The notes beneath the pieces were generated by a model that was not told the origin of the DNA, did no database searches, and worked only from the letters and a program-made list of their open reading frames with translations. A stretch of DNA of 64,000 bases from Martinezella lusitana. GTDB lineage: Bacteria; Pseudomonadota; Alphaproteobacteria; Rhizobiales; Rhizobiaceae. Position 1 is the first letter of the stretch; each line of letters begins with the position of its first letter. The stretch lies in contig NZ_JAFEVL010000015.1 of the NCBI RefSeq assembly GCF_016901135.1, positions 1 through 64,000 of the forward strand. The letters run 5' to 3'. The translations under genes and the position numbers were made by a program. Below, one piece after another: positions 52,298-59,813 of the stretch.

Positions 52298-52698
52298 GAT
52301 TTGATCACCTTTATCTGTACGCTGCGGCTTCGGGGTCCGTCGAATTCCCAGAAATAAATCTTCTGGGAGTGTCCCAATCCAAGCTTTCCCTGATCGATGA
52401 AGAAAGACTTCGAGTGACCAACGATCGCCGCTTTGACGTGCCCCGCCGCATCCTGGGGCGTGTCATACTGATGTTTGAAGTCAATTCTGGTCGGTACGAG
52501 GCGGCAGATTTCGTCATGGACATCTTCAAGACCAAGCGCGTCCCAAGGAGAAACCACTGTTACCGCGGCGGTTGAGTGGGGGACGGACACCAGGAGCAAT
52601 CCATCCTCGATCTCACTTTCTTTCAAAGCGGCTTCGGCGAGAGGCGTTATGTCGAAAAGACCGCTTCGGTCGGTCTCCAGCTTAAAATTCTTCAGCAT
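52294..52698 (-). CDS. YjbQ/UPF0047 family protein
   Basis: This is a 134-residue protein, the standard length of the YjbQ family: GLFDITPLAEAALKESEIEDGLLLVSVPHSTAAVTV, DALGLEDVHDEICRLVP, DAAGHVKAAIVGHSKSFFIDQGKLGLGHSQKIYFWEFDGPRSR. Family enzymes have been linked to weak thiamin-phosphate synthase activity, but their physiological role is unsettled. ATG 52698 has GAGGA six bases upstream. It is coupled to both neighbours, so here it probably serves nucleoside or sugar-phosphate metabolism. Confidence 0.82.
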   Translation of the reverse strand: MLKNFKLETDRSGLFDITPLAEAALKESEIEDGLLLVSVPHSTAAVTVVSPWDALGLEDVHDEICRLVPTRIDFKHQYDTPQDAAGHVKAAIVGHSKSFFIDQGKLGLGHSQKIYFWEFDGPRSRSVQIKVIKS

Positions 52699-52705
52699 GT
52701 AGTCC

Positions 52706-53842
52706 TCAATTCGGCAGTTCGAGTTTGCTGTTGCGAACGAGACCGGCGTTTTGAGCGCCCCGCCACGGTCCTGTATGGCCTCGATAGTGAACTTCGTTCC
52801 GCCGGTGAGCCAAAAACGCAGACAGCATCGAGGCCGGAACAGCATGAACAATCGGTGCGAATGCTTCCGAAACTTTAGGCAGCAACAAGAGGTCGTCAGA
52901 TGAGGTGAAGTCGCTGGCATCGGTGATGATGAGTTTCGGCCGACCTAGCTGGTCGAGCGCGTCGATTAGTTCCAGGCTTCTATTTCTTGAGAGGGCCGAG
53001 GACGGCGCAAACAGGATAGCTGGAACATTCTGAGGTTCAGCCACGAAATAGTTGAGATGATGAAATTCCTCAGCATCCTGTGGAGTTGCGTGAATGCCCG
53101 CCGCCTCGACGAATTTAGCCGCAGCGTACTGAGCAGAGGCAAGTGCCGGACCGCTACCAAGGCAATCCATCCGATCCTTTGTCGCCCACGCGGAACTCAG
53201 TTTAGACATGAGCGGCTCACTGACGGCAGCAGCTTCTTTCAATGCTTCGCTGGTTCGCCGCAGCTCTCCTCTCAAACCTTCTGCCTGAGCCATGGTCATC
53301 GACATAAGCATCTCTGCCATGCGAATCCCGAGTTGATAGACTCCGAGAAGCGACGCAACGTAACTCCTCGTGCCCGGAGCGGACGCCGCCGACGGGATTG
53401 GAATCTCGAGATGCTTTTCTGCTGCTTGTCCCAGACGGCTTTCCTTGTTTGCCGTGATCGCAACTGTAATCGCACCAAGATGACGAAGACGTTTGGTTGC
53501 CTCCACAAGCCGTGCGGCCTCTCCGGAGTTGCTGATTGCCACGACTAAGAGGCCGCGGTTTCTGCCCGCCAGCGGAGGGCGCCCGTGGTCCATGTATCGT
53601 GACGCCTCCATCGACACCATGGCGCTGGTTGGCAATCCGGTCCATGCGCGAATGGACGACGCGGCTGCAAGTGCCGCGAAATAAGAATCTCCCGAGCCTG
53701 TGATTATGATTTGACGAATTCCGTATGCTTCTTCCATTGTCAGAAGCAGACGAGCACGCGTTGCTATTTTGTTGGATTCTGTCTCGACAAGCTCCGCAAG
53801 ACTTCGGGCCTGGCTGAGGTACGCCTCAAGCTGTTCGCTCAT
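52706..53842 (-). CDS. SIS-domain sugar-phosphate isomerase/deaminase-like protein
   Basis: This is a 378-residue protein with two SIS domains. The first has IIITGSGDSYFAALAAAS and VVAISNSGEAARLVEATKRLRHLGAITVAIT (phosphosugar-binding Ser/Thr loops); the second has DCLGSGPALASAQYAAAKFVEAAGI followed by EEFHHLNYF, the conserved His/Glu of GlmS- and FrlB-type proteins. It may isomerise, deaminate or deglycate a phosphosugar. It starts the leftward operon; ATG 53842 lies downstream of two palindromic operator candidates. Confidence 0.84.
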   Translation of the reverse strand: MSEQLEAYLSQARSLAELVETESNKIATRARLLLTMEEAYGIRQIIITGSGDSYFAALAAASSIRAWTGLPTSAMVSMEASRYMDHGRPPLAGRNRGLLVVAISNSGEAARLVEATKRLRHLGAITVAITANKESRLGQAAEKHLEIPIPSAASAPGTRSYVASLLGVYQLGIRMAEMLMSMTMAQAEGLRGELRRTSEALKEAAAVSEPLMSKLSSAWATKDRMDCLGSGPALASAQYAAAKFVEAAGIHATPQDAEEFHHLNYFVAEPQNVPAILFAPSSALSRNRSLELIDALDQLGRPKLIITDASDFTSSDDLLLLPKVSEAFAPIVHAVPASMLSAFLAHRRNEVHYRGHTGPWRGAQNAGLVRNSKLELPN

Positions 53843-53884
53843 TGTTCGGGTGACCTTCCCTTTCAGCAATGTTCTTGTGTATAG

Positions 53885-53904
53885 AGGTACTATCTTATAT
53901 ACCT
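53885..53904. promoter_or_regulatory. Operator-like palindrome A
   Basis: AGGTA-N10-TACCT, a 20-bp dyad centred 52 bp upstream of the SIS gene start. It has the same arms and spacing as site B at 54001-54020. GntR/HutC-type or LacI-type binding is possible. No regulator gene lies within the visible part of the cluster. Confidence 0.55.
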
Positions 53905-54000
53905 TACTCCAATGCCTTGTTTTTTTGCAAGCGCAATCCGCGCGCAATTTTTCGGCGGAGATTCGAAATAGGCCTTGCAGCGGATGAGTGGTTCCGTTAG

Positions 54001-54020
54001 AGGTATATAGATATAGACCT
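54001..54020. promoter_or_regulatory. Operator-like palindrome B
   Basis: AGGTA-N10-GACCT, a 20-bp dyad 46 bp upstream of the binding-protein gene, with TATATAGATATA in the centre. It pairs with site A, 116 bp away, in the divergent promoter region; a looping or dual-site repressor would fit. Confidence 0.55.
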
Positions 54021-54066
54021 CCGACAAGAGAGGTGTGAACTGTCCAAAAAATATGGGAACAGAAAC

Positions 54067-55356
54067 ATGCGTCAGCAGTCGATTTTCGCCACGCTTGCTC
54101 TCACCACCGCTCTGATCGCGCCACAGTTGAGCGCCAAGGAACTCCACGTCTTCGGGCCGTCAACATGGGACACCTTTGCCGCAGGCTCACCTGAGGAAGT
54201 CGTCAAAAAGGTCACAGATGACCTTGATGCGAAGTTCATGGCCAAATTCCCTGAGGTCACAAAAATCTCGCATGACGCACGGGGGACGGTGTCCGATGGT
54301 CTGTCTCGTTTGCGCAATGCACAGCTTGCTGGTGATCCGATCGATGTGATCGTCTGTGCTGCAAACCCGGTGAATACTTCCTACGCCCGTCTCGGCCTCA
54401 TTCGGCCAGTAGATGCTTTAGTGGAGCACATGAAGGGGCGTTTCACGCCCGGCTCTGTCGAAAACTTTACGGTCGGCGGCAAGATTTGGGGGGTCCCGCT
54501 TTCAGCCGTTAACGTAACGACATTCTTTTATAACAAGGAACTTTTCAAAGAGGCGGGGCTGGGACCGCCGAAGACATATGCCGATTTTCTGGCGGCGGTG
54601 CCGAAATTCAAGGAAATGGGGATCATTCCAGTCGTTCATCAAGGCAAGAATGCTTGGATGTGGCCGCTGTATTATATGAGCTCGCTCGCCGAGACCACAG
54701 GCAACAAGCAGGTCGAATTTGTAGAGAGCGTGCTGAAAGGCTCAGCGAAATTCACGGACCCGGCCAGCCTCAAAGCCTTGCAGCTTTCAAGAAAATGGGT
54801 GGACGATGGTCTCGTCGATCCACAGTCAAACGAGCTTGACGAAGATGCGATGAAATCGGTCTTCTATTCAGGACGGGCTGCATCTTATTTTGGCGCTTCC
54901 TGGGATCTCCCCGCCATCAAGGCGAACGCGCCATTCGAGTGGGGTGTCTTTAGATTCCCTCAATATGAGGGAGAGCCGGGCCATTCGGTTGCGTTTGGTG
55001 GGGCGGAAAGCGGGCTCTGTATCTCTTCGACTTCGAAGGAGCCGCGGCTCGCCGGTGAGTATATCAAGTTTGCCGCGGAAGACGCTCAGGCTGCGGATTT
55101 GCTTGCGCCAGTTGCTCCCATCGCGACATCGCATGTTGGCGTGGCTGGCTCCACCGATGAGGTCTCCAAAGACCTCCAAACCTATCTCCCCGCAGACAAG
55201 TTCCTCGACTGGATCTGGCCGAGAGAGCTGACCGAAACAATCCAAAGGTCAGTGCAATCGATGATGGGCGGAGAAGCCACGCCCGAGCAGGCGGCAGAGC
55301 AAATGCAGGCCAAGCTCGATAGTATGATTTCGTCAGGTTACGGGTTCGGAAACTAG
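54067..55356 (+). CDS. Carbohydrate-type ABC substrate-binding protein 1
   Basis: This is a 429-residue extracellular solute-binding protein (MalE/UgpB-like fold). The signal peptide ends at PQLSAK. The mature part has VFGPSTWDTF at the N-terminus, VPLSAVNVTTFFYNKELFKEAGLGPPKTYADFLAAVPKFKEMG (family 1 hallmark) and VAFGGAESGLCISSTSKEPRLAGEYIKF. It is the first gene of the rightward operon, directly followed by a permease pair. A second receptor of the same type lies at 63099. Confidence 0.87.
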   Translation: MRQQSIFATLALTTALIAPQLSAKELHVFGPSTWDTFAAGSPEEVVKKVTDDLDAKFMAKFPEVTKISHDARGTVSDGLSRLRNAQLAGDPIDVIVCAANPVNTSYARLGLIRPVDALVEHMKGRFTPGSVENFTVGGKIWGVPLSAVNVTTFFYNKELFKEAGLGPPKTYADFLAAVPKFKEMGIIPVVHQGKNAWMWPLYYMSSLAETTGNKQVEFVESVLKGSAKFTDPASLKALQLSRKWVDDGLVDPQSNELDEDAMKSVFYSGRAASYFGASWDLPAIKANAPFEWGVFRFPQYEGEPGHSVAFGGAESGLCISSTSKEPRLAGEYIKFAAEDAQAADLLAPVAPIATSHVGVAGSTDEVSKDLQTYLPADKFLDWIWPRELTETIQRSVQSMMGGEATPEQAAEQMQAKLDSMISSGYGFGN

Positions 55357-55373
55357 GACGCAGGGCCGCAATC

Positions 55374-56249
55374 ATGCATAGGCGATTAACCGCCCCGTAT
55401 GTTTTGCTAGTTCCCGGAATGCTTCTGTTGTCGGTCTTTCTGATCGTACCGAGCCTCTACGGGTTCTGGCTAAGCCTTCATGAGTTTGACGGATTGAACG
55501 TCGGCGAATGGAGTGGGCTATCACAATATCTGGCGGTTCTGCGCGACCCAGAGTTTCGCAGTTCTCTATGGCACACGGTGGTTTTCGCGATCATCGTTGT
55601 CATCGGGAAAAACGTTGTTGGTCTAGCACTGGCCGTGCTCATGAACGCCCCTTTGAGGGGGATCCGCATCGCGCGGACTCTGGTGTTTTTGCCTGTCACG
55701 ATGAACATCATCGTTATCGGCGCATTCTGGACGTTCTTCCTGTCGGCCAGCCGGTTTGGTGGCCTGTTCAATGAAATGTTGAACGCTGCCGGACTGGGTG
55801 TGCTGCAAGCCTCCTGGCTAAGTTCAGAGGCAACGGCTCTCGCAAGCGTTGCCGCTGTCGAGATTTGGCGCTGGGCGGGCCTGCACATGCTCTTGTTCCT
55901 GGCCGGCATGCAAGCGATCGAGCCTCAACTCTATGACGCGGGCAGGATGGATGGTGCGAATTCATGGCAGCGGTTCTGGAACATCACATTGCCGCAGCTC
56001 GGGCCGGTCTTGTCCGTTTCAATTCTCCTAGCACTCATGGGAGCCTTTGTGCGCAGCTTCGACGTCGTGTGGGTTCTGACACGCGGAGGTTTTGGAACCG
56101 ATGTGGTGGTCACTCACATGTACTACGAGGCGTTCCAGTTCTCTCGGTTCGGCCGGGCGGCCGCGATGGGCTACGTACTTTTCGCGATCATAGCCGTCAT
56201 CACGTTCACCTTTCTTCTCATCACGAAAAGGAGTGGACGCGATGACTAG
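55374..56249 (+). CDS. Carbohydrate-type ABC permease 1a (UgpA/MalF-like)
   Basis: This is a 291-residue permease with six hydrophobic segments: APYVLLVPGMLLLSVFLIVPSLYGFWLSLHEFDGLN at the N-terminus and the EAA loop EPQLYDAGRMDGANSWQRFWNITLPQLGPVL, which contacts the ATPase. It forms a pair with the next gene product, with which it overlaps by eight bases. Confidence 0.87.
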   Translation: MHRRLTAPYVLLVPGMLLLSVFLIVPSLYGFWLSLHEFDGLNVGEWSGLSQYLAVLRDPEFRSSLWHTVVFAIIVVIGKNVVGLALAVLMNAPLRGIRIARTLVFLPVTMNIIVIGAFWTFFLSASRFGGLFNEMLNAAGLGVLQASWLSSEATALASVAAVEIWRWAGLHMLLFLAGMQAIEPQLYDAGRMDGANSWQRFWNITLPQLGPVLSVSILLALMGAFVRSFDVVWVLTRGGFGTDVVVTHMYYEAFQFSRFGRAAAMGYVLFAIIAVITFTFLLITKRSGRDD

Positions 56250-57093
56250 CCGAGCGTCAAACGGTCTGTGCGTCCCGGCTTTCTCAACGGCGGTGCTGGG
56301 ATACCTCGCGCTTGCAATCGCAGTGACCCAAGCGATGTGGCCGGTCTTATGGATTCTCTTCGGTTCCCTGAAATCACGCCAAGAATTCTATACCAATCCC
56401 TGGGGGCTGCCGCGCAGTTGGCAATTCAGCAATTATACCGATGCATTCGTGGTCGCTCGTATCGGTGACTATCTCGTCAACAGCTTGATTGTCGTTGGTC
56501 TCGGCCTTGCGATCCTGCTGATCACCGCATCGACAACCGCATACGCGCTGGCTCGGTTTTCGTTTCCGGGGCGAGGTGCGGTGAGCGTGTTGATCCTCAC
56601 CACGATGATGGTGCCACCGGACATCCTCACCATACCGTTGTTTGTTGTCTTGCGCTCTCTTGGCCTATTGGGCGGATTTTTCGGCTTGGCATGCATCTAT
56701 GCAGCGGGCGGTTTCGGAATGTCGGTATTCCTGCTTCGGTCGTACTTCCTTGCAGTCCCCGTTGAATTGGAAGAGGCGGCGACCTTGGAGGGCGCAAGCC
56801 CGCTCACAATCCTCATCCACGTGATCCTGCCGCTGACATTGCCTGGTTTCCTGGTCGTTACGATCATTCAGGCAATGGGTATGTGGAACGATCTCTATCT
56901 TGCATTCGTGTTTTTGCGCGACCCGGCATCGGCTACCGTCCCCTTGGGATTGCTGAACTTTTTCCATCGTGAAGCAATCGACTGGCCGCGGCTTCTCGCA
57001 GCTCTGAGCATCCTCACCGTGCCTGTGCTCGTTTTTTATTCGCTTTTCCAACGGAAGTTTGTGGAAGGCCTAACCTCTGGAGCGGTGAAATGA
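56242..57093 (+). CDS. Carbohydrate-type ABC permease 1b (UgpE/MalG-like)
   Basis: This is a 283-residue permease with six hydrophobic segments; the EAA loop is VPVELEEAATLEGASPLTILIHVILPLTLPGF, and the C-terminus FQRKFVEGLTSGAVKG-like sequence is typical for MalG-type proteins. It starts inside the preceding gene and ends in an ATGA overlap with the kinase gene. Confidence 0.87.
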   Translation: MTSRASNGLCVPAFSTAVLGYLALAIAVTQAMWPVLWILFGSLKSRQEFYTNPWGLPRSWQFSNYTDAFVVARIGDYLVNSLIVVGLGLAILLITASTTAYALARFSFPGRGAVSVLILTTMMVPPDILTIPLFVVLRSLGLLGGFFGLACIYAAGGFGMSVFLLRSYFLAVPVELEEAATLEGASPLTILIHVILPLTLPGFLVVTIIQAMGMWNDLYLAFVFLRDPASATVPLGLLNFFHREAIDWPRLLAALSILTVPVLVFYSLFQRKFVEGLTSGAVK

Positions 57094-58037
57094 CGTCCGG
57101 TCGCCCCCTATTGATCATGTCAAACATCATAATCGACGACGTCTGGGAAGCGGGTGGCGTGCACCGGGGTCCTAATCTTGGTGGAGCCGCCGTCTGGGCG
57201 GCCGTCGGCGCCCGCTTCTGGTGGCCGGCAGTCGGCATCGTCGCTGGTGTTGGAGAAGATATCGAACAGGTCAGCAGCGGACTATTGCGCAAACATCAGC
57301 TTCTGCCCAATGGCGAACTGAGGCGAGCAGCCCACACCATTCGTTCGACGTTACGATATCAGGATGATGGTGGTCGTACGGAAACTCCTGCTTTCGGTCC
57401 AGACCACTTTCAAAGCCTTCAACTCACCCCAGACGACATCCCCGGGCAATTTCGGCCCGCTTCTGCAGCCTATATCTTTCGCGATTTGTGGCCGGAGTTT
57501 TGGAATAGCTACACGCGCCATCGCTCCGATCTTGGAACCACTCTTTGGGAGCTACAGGGAGACGTCGCCGGTCCTCAACATTGGCCAGCAATCAAGGAGC
57601 GCCTTCCGGACATAGACATCTTTTCACTTAACCTCGCTGAAGGTTGCAGCCTATTGGGCGAAGCACTGTCGCCGCGAGAGATCGCAGCCGAACTCGTCAA
57701 CGCTGGCGCACGTGTTGTTGTGCTCAGAATGGGTGCTCAGGGCGCATTGATTGCAACAAGCGATCACCGACTGACCGTCCGACCTCCAAATTACCAGGTG
57801 GTCGACGTTACTGGAGGTGGAAACGCCTTTTGCGGCGGATTTCTTTCAGGTTGGGCTCTGAAGCCCGGAGATCTGGAGCACGCGGCACGCACCGGAGCCG
57901 CATCAGCTGCGCTGTGCATTGGACAATACGGACTACCTGATCCAGCGACAGCCAATTTCGCGGTGCGGCTTGCCAATGCCTGTCACGTGGAGTGGGAGCC
58001 CATCGACTCTATTGCGGGGGGCACCGTTCATGCATGA
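57090..58037 (+). CDS. PfkB-family kinase, MAK32-like, with altered catalytic motif
   Basis: This is a 315-residue ribokinase-fold protein: NLGGAAVWAAVGARFWW (substrate-side Gly-Gly motif) near residue 30 and VVDVTGGGNAFCGGFLSGWAL near residue 245, corresponding to PfkB motif 2. Ordinary members read DTxGAGD with the final Asp as catalytic base; here it is Asn, as in MAK32-type proteins. Either a changed chemistry or a non-kinase role follows. It sits between two permease pairs, coupled by ATGA upstream and overlapping the next permease downstream. Confidence 0.8.
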   Translation: MTSGRPLLIMSNIIIDDVWEAGGVHRGPNLGGAAVWAAVGARFWWPAVGIVAGVGEDIEQVSSGLLRKHQLLPNGELRRAAHTIRSTLRYQDDGGRTETPAFGPDHFQSLQLTPDDIPGQFRPASAAYIFRDLWPEFWNSYTRHRSDLGTTLWELQGDVAGPQHWPAIKERLPDIDIFSLNLAEGCSLLGEALSPREIAAELVNAGARVVVLRMGAQGALIATSDHRLTVRPPNYQVVDVTGGGNAFCGGFLSGWALKPGDLEHAARTGAASAALCIGQYGLPDPATANFAVRLANACHVEWEPIDSIAGGTVHA

Positions 58038-58974
58038 CGCAAAGATCCCTTCGCCAACTGTTGCCATAGGGGCGACGCAAGCACAGCGGCAAGTCAGTCG
58101 TGTCAGGGTCAGAAAGTCCGGCAGCGGTTTCCAATACGCACTTTTTGTCCTGCCAGCACTGCTCCTCAGTGCCTCTGTCGTCGTCGTGCCTGCGCTTTTG
58201 ACTTTCGCAGCATCTCTGACCGATTGGGACGGTGTGTCCGAGCCGTATTGGGTTGGATTGGAGAATTTCCAGGATCTTCTTTCAGACGGAATATTCTGGC
58301 AGGCTATCGTCAACAATATCACCTGGACGGTCATTTTCTTGACCGTTCCCATGGCGGTCGCTCTCGTTGCAGCCTCGATCCTGCTGAACAGAAAGAAGAG
58401 CGCAGCCATTTACCAAGTCATCCTCCTGACGCCGTACATTCTTTCCCCGATCGCAAATGCCAGCATCTGGAAGTTCATAATTTTCGACCCGATCTCTGGT
58501 GTCGTTTCCTTCGCCAATCGGCAGGGAATTCCGCTTCCAAACCCTCTCGGCGAACCATCGGCTGCGCTTTACGCAGTAGCGGCTGTCGATATGTGGCACT
58601 TCTGGGGTTATCTGGCAGTCGTCTTTCTAGCCGCTATGCGCCAGACCCCAGCAGATCAGCTCGAGGCTGCGTTTCTCGAAGGTGCCAATGGCTGGCAGGT
58701 TTTTCGCTACGTGACCTTGCCAAACATACTGCCGACGATCGCGCTGATGTTTGCGATGGTGACGATCTTTTCCTTCCTCACATTCGACTACGTGTACCTC
58801 CTCACGAACGGTGGGCCGGCGCACTCGACGGAAATGCTATCGACGCTCGCCTATAGCGCGGCGTTTAGGACCTTCGAAGTCGGCAAGGCCGCCGCCATTG
58901 CGCTCTTCATGAGCCTATTTGGGCTCGTTGCGTCGTTTATTTACGTCTGGATGAGCCGGGAGAGCCTGCGATGA
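58030..58974 (+). CDS. Carbohydrate-type ABC permease 2a
   Basis: This is a 314-residue permease with six hydrophobic segments after a 40-residue cytoplasmic tail: FQYALFVLPALLLSASVVVVPALLTFAASLTDWDG and the EAA loop TPADQLEAAFLEGANGWQVFRYVTLPNILPTI. ATG 58030 overlaps the kinase stop codon by eight bases. It is the second MalF-type subunit in the operon and is only distantly similar to 1a. Confidence 0.86.
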   Translation: MHDAKIPSPTVAIGATQAQRQVSRVRVRKSGSGFQYALFVLPALLLSASVVVVPALLTFAASLTDWDGVSEPYWVGLENFQDLLSDGIFWQAIVNNITWTVIFLTVPMAVALVAASILLNRKKSAAIYQVILLTPYILSPIANASIWKFIIFDPISGVVSFANRQGIPLPNPLGEPSAALYAVAAVDMWHFWGYLAVVFLAAMRQTPADQLEAAFLEGANGWQVFRYVTLPNILPTIALMFAMVTIFSFLTFDYVYLLTNGGPAHSTEMLSTLAYSAAFRTFEVGKAAAIALFMSLFGLVASFIYVWMSRESLR

Positions 58975-59813
58975 GCCAGTCCATTCCAAACGCTCGAGCA
59001 ACGCAGCGAATTTCTGGGAATCTGTTTCTTGGTCTTGCGGTGGTCGTCGCATTGGCACCGTTCTGTCTCGTGATCATGAATGCCTTCAAGCCACATGTGG
59101 ACATTGTCGCCAATCCCTTGTCGCTCCCCAAGACCCTCAGCTTCGCAAATTTTGTCACGGCCTGGACAACCGGTCATTTCACGACAGGGCTCATCAACAG
59201 CGTCGTGATCTGCGCGTTCACCATTGTGATCACAGTTGGGTTTGCAGCGCTTGCGGCATTTCCTCTTGCCCGCAGGAAAGGTCGGATCTGGAGAGCCATT
59301 TCGATCTATTTCCTTTGCGCCGTGACGGTGCCGATCCAGCTCTTCATTTTCCCGCTTTACTTTATCTACGCAGCACTGGGTATCGTCGGAAACCTGTTCG
59401 CAACAAGTCTCATTCTATCGGCGATCAATCTCCCGCTCGCTATTTTTTTGTTGCGCACCTACGTCCTCGCCATCCCGACGGAACTCGATGACGCCGCATT
59501 CATGGACGGCGCCGGGCCGTGGAAGACATTTTGGTATGTCATTCTTCCGCTCCTCCGACCTGGCCTGATCACAGTCGGCATCCTCGTCGGCTTCAATGCC
59601 TGGAACGAGTTCATGATCACCTCGACCTTCCAGCAGGGTCAAGCCAATTTCACGATGACCCTCGGCTACCTGTCGATGAATTCAACGATCGTCACTGATC
59701 GCGGGATCATGATGGCCGGCGCACTCATCATCATCTTTCCCATCATTATTTTCTTCCTCGCGATGCAGCGTTTCTTCATCGGCGGAATGACAGCAGGAGC
59801 AGTAAAGGGATGA
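58971..59813 (+). CDS. Carbohydrate-type ABC permease 2b
   Basis: This is a 280-residue MalG-type permease: LAPFCLVIMNAFKPHVDIVANPLSLPKTLSFANFVTAW, EAA loop IPTELDDAAFMDGAGPWKTFWYVILPLLRPGL, and RFFIGGMTAGAVKG at the C-terminus. It is coupled on both sides by ATGA overlaps, to permease 2a and the glycohydrolase gene. Confidence 0.87.
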   Translation: MSQSIPNARATQRISGNLFLGLAVVVALAPFCLVIMNAFKPHVDIVANPLSLPKTLSFANFVTAWTTGHFTTGLINSVVICAFTIVITVGFAALAAFPLARRKGRIWRAISIYFLCAVTVPIQLFIFPLYFIYAALGIVGNLFATSLILSAINLPLAIFLLRTYVLAIPTELDDAAFMDGAGPWKTFWYVILPLLRPGLITVGILVGFNAWNEFMITSTFQQGQANFTMTLGYLSMNSTIVTDRGIMMAGALIIIFPIIIFFLAMQRFFIGGMTAGAVKG

